The notes under the pieces were generated by a model. It ran no database searches. It worked only from the letters and a program-made list of their open reading frames with translations, and was not told where the DNA came from. The position numbers were made by a program, and so were the translations under genes. 64,000 nucleotides of DNA from Oscillospiraceae bacterium (GTDB taxonomy: Bacteria > Bacillota > Clostridia > Oscillospirales > Ruminococcaceae), in contig JAFWVK010000115.1 in NCBI GenBank assembly GCA_017518255.1, positions 20,086-84,085 of the forward strand, given 5' to 3'. Of the stretch, positions 46,816 to 55,025 are shown piece after piece; the stretch's first letter is position 1, and each line of letters starts with the position of its first letter.

Positions 46816-47517
46816 ATGGATCTGCGTTATATCTCAGGCGAACAGCTAATGGAGGAAATCCGCAAAAAAGCGAGAAAGCGCCGGATTCTCACGGCAGTTA
46901 TTCTTGTAATAGGCATCATTCTGACCGTATTGTGCTTTAATGTTGCCGTGGGCGCCGGCATCGTAACAACGTGTTTTCTGGTACTGATTCCGCTTGCGGT
47001 TTTCTGGCATTACTGCAAGAAAATCAAAAACGTCCAGAACATTCCGCTCTTCCGGCTGCACGGTTCGCCGGAGGAACTTGCAGCACTGATCCGGAACAGC
47101 AGCGACAGTGTTCTGTATCAGAGCAATACCTTCCTGCTGACTTCCAAGTACATCATGAATCCGAATAATCTGGAAACCATCATTCCGCTTACGGATTTGC
47201 AGCTTGCATACATTCACACATCCAGCTATAACGGCATACCGACGCAGCAGTCTTTGAAAACACACGATATCTACAACAATCAGGTTGACTATAATTTCAA
47301 GCTCGGCAAAAAAGGTAAAGCAGAAATCGTAGAAATCCTGACCGCAATTCAGCAGAATGCGCCTTGGGTAATTGTCGGATACAGCCCGCAGAATGTTTCT
47401 TATGCCGCAAAAAATAAGATCAAGGTCGGCGATCCGAAGCCTGTCCGGCAGATGCCGCAGAATGCTGCGCCTGCGCAAAATCCCGTTCCGCCGGTCATGG
47501 ACGGAATTCCGCAATGA
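46816..47517 (+). CDS. Two-helix membrane protein, paralogue of the next gene
   Basis: 233 residues, not recognised. A basic N-terminus (ISGEQLMEEIRKKARKRR), a membrane hairpin (about 23-63), then a cytoplasmic domain starting LFRLHGSPEELAALIRNS and a Pro/Ala/Gln-rich tail. It shares this plan and many positions with the next gene (LFRxxGxPxxxAxxI, the LAYIxxS strand, a final strand near residue 190). The stop overlaps the start of that gene by 4 bp. Confidence 0.75.
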   Translation: MDLRYISGEQLMEEIRKKARKRRILTAVILVIGIILTVLCFNVAVGAGIVTTCFLVLIPLAVFWHYCKKIKNVQNIPLFRLHGSPEELAALIRNSSDSVLYQSNTFLLTSKYIMNPNNLETIIPLTDLQLAYIHTSSYNGIPTQQSLKTHDIYNNQVDYNFKLGKKGKAEIVEILTAIQQNAPWVIVGYSPQNVSYAAKNKIKVGDPKPVRQMPQNAAPAQNPVPPVMDGIPQ

Positions 47518-48182
47518 GTACACTGTCGGATGCCCGGCAGCTCCGGAATCTGACCGGTGAAAAGCTGCTGAAACAGATTCGCAGATATCATCAAAAAAGA
47601 CTGTTTATCTCTGCGGGTTTTCTGCTCCTTTTTGCCGGAGCAACTGCATTTCTGACATGGCGCATCGGCTGTGCAGGTCTGGCAGGATTGCTGCCCTGTC
47701 TCTGCTGTGCCTGCCTTGCGGGATACCGCCTGCTGAATCTGCTGCATCCGGAAAAGAGCCTGCTCTTCCGGAAATACGGCACACCGGATACAGTCGCGGA
47801 AATGATCGCCGCAGATGCAGCGGATATCTTTTTTGAAAACCGCAAAATGATTGTTTCGCAGCATTTTCTGCTGAAAAAAAACAATCCGGAAAGCCTCATG
47901 CGGTTTGAGTGGATTCTGCTTGCCTATATCCGGCATTCCGGCGCAGCGCCGCTGCCGCGCGGTATCTTTCTTGCAGCACATGACTGCTGGGGCAGCCGGC
48001 AGTTCTACCCGTTTGCAGTCGGGGAACAGCAGATTTTCAAGCCGGAAATCCTGCTGGATAAAATCAAAAAAAATGCGCCGGGCGTTCAGATCGGCAGCTC
48101 GGCAGAGCATTTTGCTTATGCAAAGTCACACCGGCGCAAGCTTCCCGAAGCGCCGCAGAGCGGAAAGAGGAACAACGAATGA
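47514..48182 (+). CDS. Two-helix membrane protein, second paralogue
   Basis: 222 residues. LTGEKLLKQIRRYHQKR, a membrane hairpin (about 30-72, Cys-rich), LFRKYGTPDTVAEMIAAD, a strand LLAYIRHSG and a final helix. The cytoplasmic domain resembles small PH-like (bPH/GRAM-like) folds in length and strand pattern, but this is a guess. It overlaps the previous gene by 4 bp and the following GTPase gene by 4 bp, so all three are translationally coupled. Confidence 0.72.
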   Translation: MSTLSDARQLRNLTGEKLLKQIRRYHQKRLFISAGFLLLFAGATAFLTWRIGCAGLAGLLPCLCCACLAGYRLLNLLHPEKSLLFRKYGTPDTVAEMIAADAADIFFENRKMIVSQHFLLKKNNPESLMRFEWILLAYIRHSGAAPLPRGIFLAAHDCWGSRQFYPFAVGEQQIFKPEILLDKIKKNAPGVQIGSSAEHFAYAKSHRRKLPEAPQSGKRNNE

Positions 48183-48772
48183 ACTGGAATCAAGCCGAAT
48201 TTACCGCCTGCTTCGGAACTGCATCTCAGCTTCCGGCAGGCAAAACGCCGGAGATTGCCTTTGCGGGACGCTCCAATGTCGGCAAATCCACACTGATTAA
48301 CAAGCTGTTTCAGCGGAAAAATCTGGCGCGTGTCAGCTCGGTTCCCGGAAAAACAGCAACAATCAATTTCTATCGCTGCGGTGATGTAACATTTGCCGAT
48401 CTGCCCGGTTACGGCTATGCCAAGCGTTCAAAATCGGAACTGGAACGCTGGCAGAAACTGATTAACGCCTATTTGCAGGGAGAGCGGGATCTGCGTGCCG
48501 TGCTGCTGCTGATTGACATGCGCCACCCGCCGACCAAAAATGATCTGCAAATGGTCAATTTTCTGATTGATACGGAGATGCCGTTTGCAATCGTCCTGAC
48601 AAAAGCAGACAAGCTCAACAAAACGGAACGGACTGCCCGGCTTGCAGCACTGCCGGATGAACTGCCGCAGTTTGAGGATCTGCATGTGACCGTTTTCTCA
48701 TCGGTAACCGGAGAAGGCGTGGAACAGCTCCGGGCGCTGATTGAAGAAATCACCATTCCGTCAGAAGAATAA
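48179..48772 (+). CDS. engB: Ribosome-biogenesis GTPase YsxC/EngB
   Basis: 197 residues. G1 loop AGRSNVGKST (29-38), G2 region SVPGKTATINFYR, G3 DLPGYGYAKRSKSE, G4 TKADKLNK. YsxC/EngB assists late 50S subunit assembly. In most Firmicutes it lies next to lon or clpX; here it is behind the two paralogous membrane proteins. Confidence 0.95.
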   Translation: MNWNQAEFTACFGTASQLPAGKTPEIAFAGRSNVGKSTLINKLFQRKNLARVSSVPGKTATINFYRCGDVTFADLPGYGYAKRSKSELERWQKLINAYLQGERDLRAVLLLIDMRHPPTKNDLQMVNFLIDTEMPFAIVLTKADKLNKTERTARLAALPDELPQFEDLHVTVFSSVTGEGVEQLRALIEEITIPSEE

Positions 48773-48785
48773 GGAGGAAAGAGTT

Positions 48786-49454
48786 ATGCCGAATTCCATT
48801 ACCGTCAAGGGTACCGGCTGCGTTCACGTCCCGCCGGATACCATCGAAATCAGCTTTACCTTACAGGCAAAAGCAGAGGATTACAGCGAGACCATGCAGA
48901 TTGCGGAAAAGAAGCGCAATTCCCTGCACGGAGCAGTGGCTTCGGCAGGATGCAAGCCTGATGACCTGAAAACAACAAATTTTCAGGTAAACACCAATTA
49001 TGAGCATCTGCCGGATGAATCCGGAAACTACCGTCCTGTTTTCCGCGGATATATCTGCACACATTCCTTCCGGCTGGAGCTTCCGGTCAATATGGATTTG
49101 CTCGGACAGGTGCTGGTTGCAGCGGATCAGTCCGCAGCGGAACCGGAATTCTCCGTTTCGTTTACGGTAAAAAACCGGAATGCGGTTCAGGAAAAGGTGC
49201 TGCGGGATGCCGCTGCAAAGGCGAAACAGAATGCCGAAATCCTGGCAGACGCCTCCGGTGTGACACTCGGCGCACTCCTTTCCGTCACTTACGCCGCAAC
49301 TGATACGCCGATGGTTTCGGAGACGCGGTGCACTCTGGGCGCAATGAGAAAGGTTGCCGCCTGCGGTGACAACGCAATGAGCATTTCACCGGATGATATC
49401 ACAGTCGAAGAAACTGCCGTATTTGTTTGGGAAATCGGCGGCTCTGCACAATAA
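48786..49454 (+). CDS. SIMPL domain protein (DUF541)
   Basis: 222 residues from the ATG at 48786 with AAGGAGGAAA upstream. VKGTGCVHVPPDTIEISFTL at the start and AEKKRNSLHGAVASAGCKPDDLKTTNFQV are typical of the SIMPL family. No signal peptide is visible, so it appears cytoplasmic, unlike many outer-membrane or periplasmic members. Function in Firmicutes is unknown to me. Last gene of the run, before a very strong terminator. Confidence 0.88.
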   Translation: MPNSITVKGTGCVHVPPDTIEISFTLQAKAEDYSETMQIAEKKRNSLHGAVASAGCKPDDLKTTNFQVNTNYEHLPDESGNYRPVFRGYICTHSFRLELPVNMDLLGQVLVAADQSAAEPEFSVSFTVKNRNAVQEKVLRDAAAKAKQNAEILADASGVTLGALLSVTYAATDTPMVSETRCTLGAMRKVAACGDNAMSISPDDITVEETAVFVWEIGGSAQ

Positions 49455-49457
49455 ACC

Positions 49458-49500
49458 GTAAAATTAAAACCACCCGCTGAACGGGTGGTTTTAATTTTAC
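49458..49500. terminator. Very strong bidirectional terminator
   Basis: Perfect 19-bp inverted repeat (49458-49476 and 49482-49500) around CTGAA, with A/T-rich outer arms. It separates the SIMPL gene from the converging GH30 gene. Confidence 0.92.
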
Positions 49501-49523
49501 AAGAGATAATATCTGTCTGTTTT

Positions 49524-52100
49524 TTATTTGAGCAGAAGCCGTTTCAGCATTGTCAGATCTGTCGCGTTCAGTCTGCCGTTTCCGTCAAGATCGCCTGCGC
49601 TCCAGTCCGCAGGAGCGGTTCCGCTGATGAGATACAGTTCCAGCGCAGCTGCATCGTCATGATCGCATTTTCCGTCTGCGGTCACATCTCCGATTACCGA
49701 ACCGGCTGCCTCTCCGTAAATCTTGATTTCTGCGATATTACAGCAGTAAACGCTGTCCGGATTGGATTTGTTGTTCGGTGCTCCGTCCGGCACCGCGTAA
49801 CGGATATACCGTGCCGGAGCGGCATCGTCCAGCTTGACCGTGTGCATACCGAAAGAGGGACCACCGGTGATTGTATAAACCTTTTTCCAGCTCCTGCCGT
49901 CCGCGGAGACTTCAAAATAGCCGTCCTCGGCGCGGTATTCAAAGCCCGAACGCGGGCAGAAGCCGATCGCCTGCACATCATAGAGTCCGCCGAGATCCGC
50001 CTGAACCCAGCCTGCGCCGACACCGTCAAAGAAGGTCGAGTTGCTGCCGTCAAACGCCTTTTTCGCATCGTTTGCAGAACCGTTCCATGCCTCTGAACCG
50101 GTCACATTTGCTGCACTGACAGGAATCTCCGTCAGATCGGACATGCTTGCAGGCTGCCCGTAAATCGCAATTTCCGCGATATTGCAGCAGTAAGTGCTGT
50201 CTTTGTTGTAGCCGTTGTTCGGGGTTCCATCCGGCACTGCATAGCGGACATAACGCCCCGAAGCCGCTCCGCCCTCCGGCTTGACCAGATGCATACCGGC
50301 GGAAGGCTGTCCCGAAACCGTATAGACTGTCTGCCAGTTTGTTCCGTCATCGGAAACCTGGAACATCGCATCTCCGCAGCGGTATTCATAACCGGAACGC
50401 GGGCAGTAGCCCAGCCCCGTGATTTCGCATACTTCGCCGAGATCCGCCTGAACCCAGCCTGCGCCGAGTCCGTCAAAATAGGTGGAATTGCTGCCGTCAA
50501 ATGCCTTTTCGTAGCTTGTGCTGCTGTCGTTTTTCCAGGATTCCGTTCCGCTGACCGAAACAGGAGTCAGCCGTTCGCCGAGCGAGGCGGAACCCTGCAC
50601 GCCGTCAATGATATAGGTTGTAACAGAATTCGGTGCGAGAGAAACTGACAGGCGCTTATTATTCAGTGCGGCTGTGCCGGCATTTGCCCAGTTTTCCGTC
50701 GAACTGGTGCGGATTGCAGCCGCGGTTGATCCGACGGCATCAAACTGGGAAAGGTCAAAGACCATATCATTGGCGCCGGCAGAAGTATTGTATGCAACAA
50801 TTACAAGCTGACCGTTCTCTTTGTCAAATGCCGCCATGGTATTGCCTGCGGAATTGAGCATAATCATGCCCGGACGGATATAGCGCGTATACTGACCGAA
50901 CGAATAGTACTTCTTCGAGAGGATGATCTTATCGTTGTCGTGGTCGGCAACTGCTGTTCCCCAGAAGCCTCTGGTAATATCGGGCATACCCGAATCGGCT
51001 TTGCCGTTCCAGCCCGCAGCACAGACATGCTTGTCGATGACCTGCCACAGAATCCATGCAGAGGCGTTGAGCCCGTTGCAGTCTGCCGTAATGCGCTCTG
51101 CCAGCCAGAGTCCCGGCGCCATTGCACCGGCATTGGTTCCCGCTTCGCCGTTGCCGTCCACTTCGCTCATCCAGAGGTTCTTTCCGGCAGCAATTGCCGT
51201 ATCCTTGAGCTGCGAGCGCTTGCTGCCGCCGTAGGTATGCGTGTCGATGCGGGAGAGCGCAGCCTTTGCCTGCGAAGAAAGTGCATTGTACGCATCAATC
51301 TGCGTATCAATAGAGGTTTCGTCCGTTCCGCAGAGAATGACATCCTGCATACCGCGGTCTGCCATTGCCTTTTGCAGCTCGGTAATAATTTTCGATTCCG
51401 AATTGCCGATATCGAAATGACAGCCTTCCTGTTTTGCGCTGTATGCGCCCCAGAAATTCGTATAAGGCTCATTGAGCGGTTCCACAGACTGCACCTTGAT
51501 GCCCCATTCATCCTGATAATGCTTGCAGACCTCTGCAAGATACTCCGCAAATGCAGTATAGCTGTCATCTCTGAGGTTATTCTGCCCCGCATTCTTATTG
51601 CCGGTTGAGCAGCCGGAAACCGTCATGTAGTACGGCGGAGAATTGGAAAACATTTCGACAATGGCATCATCCCCTGCTGCTTCCACGCAGCGCCGAAGGA
51701 CATTCCGCTGATTGGCATCCGCATTCCAGTCATAGGTGACCGTACCGTTCCGGTAAACCGTATAGCCCGGCATATTGGAATCGGTTCGCGTAATATGGTT
51801 GTGTGACGGATCATCGCCGCCGCCGATGTTGAAGCGGGCGATATTCAGCCTGAGACCGTTTTCTCCGTAGAATGCATCAGCTGCCTGCTGCGCCAGCGAA
51901 TCGGAATAACCGACACGGTTTGCCCACCAGCAGAGCGAGGTACCCCAGCCCTCAAAGATACCGTCGTTGATTGCATAAGTATCCAGCGGAGAAAGCGTTA
52001 CGGTTGTTGCAGCGAAAACAGGCTCACTGTTTATTTGCGCTGCGGACGCGGTGATTACGGCAGAAAGCATCACTGCAAGTATTTTCTCTTTCTTTTTCAT
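49524..52100 (-). CDS. Cellulosomal GH30 enzyme, probable endo-beta-1,6-galactanase, with two CBM32-like modules and a dockerin
   Basis: 858 residues. Signal peptide (1-31), a GH30 barrel with side beta-domain (about 33-505), two F5/8 type C (CBM32-like) repeats (about 515-645 and 655-785, each with KAFDGSNST and GWVQADLG), and a C-terminal dockerin (about 800-858). The acid/base is Glu211 (VEPLNEPYTN) and the nucleophile Glu313 (LWMSEVDGNGE). FEGWGTSLCWWANRVGY and LNIARFNIGGGDD fit GH30 subfamily 5, which cuts beta-1,6-galactan side chains of arabinogalactan; other GH30 activities are possible. The two CBMs are close paralogues, so they arose by duplication. Confidence 0.88.
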   Translation of the reverse strand: MKKKEKILAVMLSAVITASAAQINSEPVFAATTVTLSPLDTYAINDGIFEGWGTSLCWWANRVGYSDSLAQQAADAFYGENGLRLNIARFNIGGGDDPSHNHITRTDSNMPGYTVYRNGTVTYDWNADANQRNVLRRCVEAAGDDAIVEMFSNSPPYYMTVSGCSTGNKNAGQNNLRDDSYTAFAEYLAEVCKHYQDEWGIKVQSVEPLNEPYTNFWGAYSAKQEGCHFDIGNSESKIITELQKAMADRGMQDVILCGTDETSIDTQIDAYNALSSQAKAALSRIDTHTYGGSKRSQLKDTAIAAGKNLWMSEVDGNGEAGTNAGAMAPGLWLAERITADCNGLNASAWILWQVIDKHVCAAGWNGKADSGMPDITRGFWGTAVADHDNDKIILSKKYYSFGQYTRYIRPGMIMLNSAGNTMAAFDKENGQLVIVAYNTSAGANDMVFDLSQFDAVGSTAAAIRTSSTENWANAGTAALNNKRLSVSLAPNSVTTYIIDGVQGSASLGERLTPVSVSGTESWKNDSSTSYEKAFDGSNSTYFDGLGAGWVQADLGEVCEITGLGYCPRSGYEYRCGDAMFQVSDDGTNWQTVYTVSGQPSAGMHLVKPEGGAASGRYVRYAVPDGTPNNGYNKDSTYCCNIAEIAIYGQPASMSDLTEIPVSAANVTGSEAWNGSANDAKKAFDGSNSTFFDGVGAGWVQADLGGLYDVQAIGFCPRSGFEYRAEDGYFEVSADGRSWKKVYTITGGPSFGMHTVKLDDAAPARYIRYAVPDGAPNNKSNPDSVYCCNIAEIKIYGEAAGSVIGDVTADGKCDHDDAAALELYLISGTAPADWSAGDLDGNGRLNATDLTMLKRLLLK

Positions 52101-52136
52101 TGTTTAACCCCCTATTCTGTATAATCTGCCATTTTC

Positions 52137-52165
52137 ATTATAACACAGTTTCAGGGATTATGCAA
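52137..52165 (-). promoter_or_regulatory. Promoter of the GH30 gene
   Basis: Minus strand TTGCAT (52160-52165), 17 bp, TATAAT (52137-52142) with an extended TGT before it. Confidence 0.8.
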
Positions 52166-52249
52166 GCGAAATGCAAAAATTTCCGGAAACTGGATACAAT
52201 CGCACAATTGACAGCACAAACAGTATCACAAGACCGGCTGAACAGAAAA

Positions 52250-52277
52250 ACCGGACTGTTCTTTGGAACAGTCCGGT
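52250..52277 (-). terminator. Terminator of prs
   Basis: Perfect 12-bp inverted repeat ACCGGACTGTTC (52250-52261) / GAACAGTCCGGT (52266-52277). On the minus strand it is followed by TTTTT. Confidence 0.88.
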
Positions 52278-52291
52278 CTGTAAACAACTGA

Positions 52292-53443
52292 TTACTGCGC
52301 ACCGCGCTGCTTTGCGAGCAGTGCTTCAATCTTATCATGCGGATTGATGACAGTCGTAATCGAAACATCATGGTTGATTGCAGCAATGAAATATGCCGCA
52401 TATTTGGATACATCGACCTCATGGAACCATTCGCGCTCCAGCAGTGCCGGCATCCGGTATGTCAGGTTCGTTCCGAACACGGCATCCAGCACGCCGTTTT
52501 TATAAGCCTCATCGAACTTTTCCAGTCCGTGCGTGAAAAGCGCATAGGTTGCGTAGGCGATCGTGCGGGCTGCACCGCGTCCCTTGAGGTTTTCGGCAAG
52601 ATCAAGCATGGAGCCGCCGGAAGCGATGATATCATCTGCGACAAACACGGTCTTTCCCTCAACCGGATTTCCGAGATACTCATGCGCAACAATCGGGTTC
52701 TTGCCGTCAATGACTCTGGAATAATCGCGGCGCTTATAGAACATGCCGAGATTGACGCCCAGCATCGTCGCATAATACATATTTCTGCCCAGCGCACCCT
52801 CATCCGGGCTGATGACCATGAATTTCTCCGGAGACATATCCAGATCCGGGAAGGTCCGCAGCATGGTTTTCAGAACCTGATAAGAGGGAATGACGTTGTC
52901 AATGCCCATCAGCGGAACAGCATTGTTGACGCGCGGATCATGCGCATCAAATGTGATGATGTTATCGACGCCCATCGCCTGAAGCTCCTGAAGCGCGCAG
53001 GCACAGTCGAGCGATTCGCGGTAATTTCTGCGGTGCTGTCTGCCGCCGTAGAGCAGCGGCATAATAATATTCAGCCGGTGTGCCTTGCCGGAGGCTGCCT
53101 GAATGATGCGCTTGAGATCCTGATAGTGATCGTCCGGCGACATCGAATTGACACGGTCAAACATTTTGTAGGTGCAGCTGTAATTGCCGACATCTATCAC
53201 GATAAACAGATCCAGTCCGCGGACGGTGGATTTAATCAGTCCTTTTCCGTCGCCGGAAGCAAAGCGCGGGCATTCGCACTCAATCAGATAGCTCTGATCC
53301 GGGAACCCGTTTTCGTTTGCCCAGCGGACAAGGTAATCGTCGATTTTCTTTGCGAGCTGTTCTGCACCGGTCATGGCGATAATGCCGATCGGTGCGACAC
53401 TTTTCGTGTTGTGGTACAGGGCGTCAGTGGCAGCAGCGGTCAT
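52292..53443 (-). CDS. prs: Ribose-phosphate pyrophosphokinase, long divergent form
   Basis: About 383 residues (ATG at 53443; an ATG at 53455 is possible but sits on the ribosome site). Two phosphoribosyltransferase-like domains; the PRPP loop is VFVADDIIASGGSM, and MPLLYGGRQHRRNYRESL and FDAHDPRV correspond to the ATP/ribose-binding segments of classical enzymes. It is about 65 residues longer than the usual 315, with a changed C-terminus; such long forms are found in some Clostridia. It makes PRPP from ribose 5-phosphate and ATP. It follows ppa, with a small hairpin between. Confidence 0.88.
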   Translation of the reverse strand: MTAAATDALYHNTKSVAPIGIIAMTGAEQLAKKIDDYLVRWANENGFPDQSYLIECECPRFASGDGKGLIKSTVRGLDLFIVIDVGNYSCTYKMFDRVNSMSPDDHYQDLKRIIQAASGKAHRLNIIMPLLYGGRQHRRNYRESLDCACALQELQAMGVDNIITFDAHDPRVNNAVPLMGIDNVIPSYQVLKTMLRTFPDLDMSPEKFMVISPDEGALGRNMYYATMLGVNLGMFYKRRDYSRVIDGKNPIVAHEYLGNPVEGKTVFVADDIIASGGSMLDLAENLKGRGAARTIAYATYALFTHGLEKFDEAYKNGVLDAVFGTNLTYRMPALLEREWFHEVDVSKYAAYFIAAINHDVSITTVINPHDKIEALLAKQRGAQ

Positions 53444-53490
53444 AATCTGAAACATCCTTTCACATTTTCACTTTTTAGGGATATGCCAAA

Positions 53491-53506
53491 GCAGGAAACC
53501 TCCTGC
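53491..53506 (-). terminator. Small hairpin between ppa and prs
   Basis: GCAGGA pairs with TCCTGC around a 4-nt loop, directly after the ppa stop. A weak attenuator or RNA-processing site, as there is no T run. Confidence 0.35.
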
Positions 53507-54037
53507 TTATTTACAAAAGCACTCGACATACCGGTCGATATCCGCTCCGATAATCTTCCTCGCCTCGTTCGCATCTCCGAACTGGTCTACGGCGGTTGAT
53601 TTGCCTTCCAGTTCCTTATAAACCGAGAAGAAATGGATCATCTCCTCAACAATATGCGGCGGAAGGTCGGCGATGTCCGTATATCCGTTGTAATTCGGAT
53701 CATCAAACGGAATGGCAATGATTTTGTCGTCACGGTGTCCCTGATCAAGCATACGAATGACGCCGATCGGATAACAGCGAACCAGCGTCATTGGAAAGAG
53801 CGTTTCGGAGCAAAGCACCAGCACGTCCAGCGGGTCGTTGTCATCGGCATAGGTTCTCGGAATCAGCCCGTAATTTGCGGGATAATGCGTTGAGGTATGC
53901 AGAATGCGGTCGAGCTTGATCAGCCCTGTCTCCTTGTCCAGCTCATATTTATTTTTACTGCCTTTTGGGATTTCAATAACTGCTACGAAATCATCGGGTG
54001 TAATGCGCTTCGGATTGATTTTGTGCCAGATATTCAT
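53507..54037 (-). CDS. ppa: Inorganic pyrophosphatase, family I
   Basis: 176 residues from the ATG at 54037 with GGAGAGGAG upstream. Family I signatures: [20 protein letters not shown], the [25 protein letters not shown] stretch with the metal-binding Asp residues (D-x-D-P-x-D), and IPFDDPNY. It hydrolyses PPi in the cytoplasm. Transcribed with prs from the promoter at 54088-54116. Confidence 0.96.
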   Translation of the reverse strand: MNIWHKINPKRITPDDFVAVIEIPKGSKNKYELDKETGLIKLDRILHTSTHYPANYGLIPRTYADDNDPLDVLVLCSETLFPMTLVRCYPIGVIRMLDQGHRDDKIIAIPFDDPNYNGYTDIADLPPHIVEEMIHFFSVYKELEGKSTAVDQFGDANEARKIIGADIDRYVECFCK

Positions 54038-54087
54038 AAAAAGCACTCCTCTCCAAAAAAACGGCATAACATTTGGATCTCGGTTTC

Positions 54088-54116
54088 AGTATACCATAAA
54101 TCTCCCCGAAAGTCAA
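54088..54116 (-). promoter_or_regulatory. Promoter of ppa-prs
   Basis: Minus strand TTGACT (54111-54116), 17 bp, TATACT (54088-54093). Confidence 0.85.
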
Positions 54117-54243
54117 TCGGCAATCCGATTTTTGTGATTTTGTATGAATTCTTTTCCGGCTTTCCGGAAATATCTTTCCCCCTGATTTCGATTCCGGAAA
54201 CATGATTCAGCAGGTCTTTAAGAAACTCTTTAACTTTCAGGGC

Positions 54244-54272
54244 TTGCATCTTTGCGCAGAACATTGTATAAT
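54244..54272 (+). promoter_or_regulatory. Promoter of the two-component system
   Basis: TTGCAT (54244-54249), 17 bp, TATAAT (54267-54272), about 60 bp upstream of the response-regulator start. Confidence 0.8.
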
Positions 54273-54332
54273 AATGACAGGGAACGCAGGTTCTGCAAAT
54301 AAAACGGAAGTATGAAAGGTGAGGGATACAAC

Positions 54333-55025
54333 ATGGAGACCATTTTAATCTGTGACGATGATCGGGACATCGTTTCGGCGCTGAATATCTATCTGCACGC
54401 CGAGGGCTGGCAGACGGTCTGTGCCTATTCCGGAAAAGAAGCCATTCAGATTGCCGCAGAGCAGAATATTCAGCTCATTCTGATGGACATTATGATGCCG
54501 GAGACGGACGGCATCACTGCAATGACGGAAATCCGCAAATTCAGCAATGTTCCGGTCATTCTGCTCACGGCAAAATCGGAGGATTCCGATAAGATTCTGG
54601 GGCTGAATGTCGGCGCGGACGATTACATCACAAAACCTTTTTCGCCGGCAGAGGTTGTTGCAAGAGTACGCTCCCAGCTTCGGCGCTATCTGCGGCTCGG
54701 CGCCGCGGAGGCGGATGATCCGGATATCCTGACAGTCGGCAGCATTTCGCTCGATATGAAGGCACGCTCCGCCGCGCTTGACGGCGTTCCGGTTGCGCTG
54801 ACGCCGATTGAATACGAGATTCTCTCGCTGCTCATGCACAATGTCGGAAGAGTGTTCCCGCCGCGGGAAATTTACAGCGCAGTCTGGAAGGCAAATCCGA
54901 TCGGCTCGGAAAACACGGTTGCCGTCCACATCCGTCACCTGCGGGAAAAGCTCGAAATCAATCCGCAGGAGCCGCGGCAGATCAAGGTCGTATGGGGACA
55001 GGGATATAAACTTGAAAAGGTCTGA
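54333..55025 (+). CDS. OmpR/PhoB-family response regulator
   Basis: 230 residues from the ATG at 54333 with GGTGAGGG upstream. The receiver has the acidic pair Asp8-Asp10 (CDDDRD), the phospho-acceptor Asp52 (LILMDIMMPETDG) and Lys101 (YITKPFS). The C-terminal winged helix (LTPIEYEILSLLMHNVGRVFPPREIYSAVW, TVAVHIRHLREKLE) binds DNA. It forms a two-component system with the kinase gene that overlaps its end; close in plan to VanR-like regulators of Firmicutes. Target genes unknown. Confidence 0.95.
   Translation: METILICDDDRDIVSALNIYLHAEGWQTVCAYSGKEAIQIAAEQNIQLILMDIMMPETDGITAMTEIRKFSNVPVILLTAKSEDSDKILGLNVGADDYITKPFSPAEVVARVRSQLRRYLRLGAAEADDPDILTVGSISLDMKARSAALDGVPVALTPIEYEILSLLMHNVGRVFPPREIYSAVWKANPIGSENTVAVHIRHLREKLEINPQEPRQIKVVWGQGYKLEKV

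Larger units (their letters stand above)
54038..54332. other. Divergent intergenic region, 295 bp
   Basis: It holds the ppa promoter and the response-regulator promoter. Between them is one short hairpin, TTTCCGG/CCGGAAA (about 54154-54171). No gene is supported. Confidence 0.5.

Noticed and set aside
52337..53599. A 420-codon open frame opposite prs
   Set aside because: Antisense to prs and extending into the end of ppa; no supporting motif.
54034..54264. A 76-codon minus-strand frame upstream of ppa
   Set aside because: It spans the ppa promoter and start, has no good ribosome site and no similarity I recognise.
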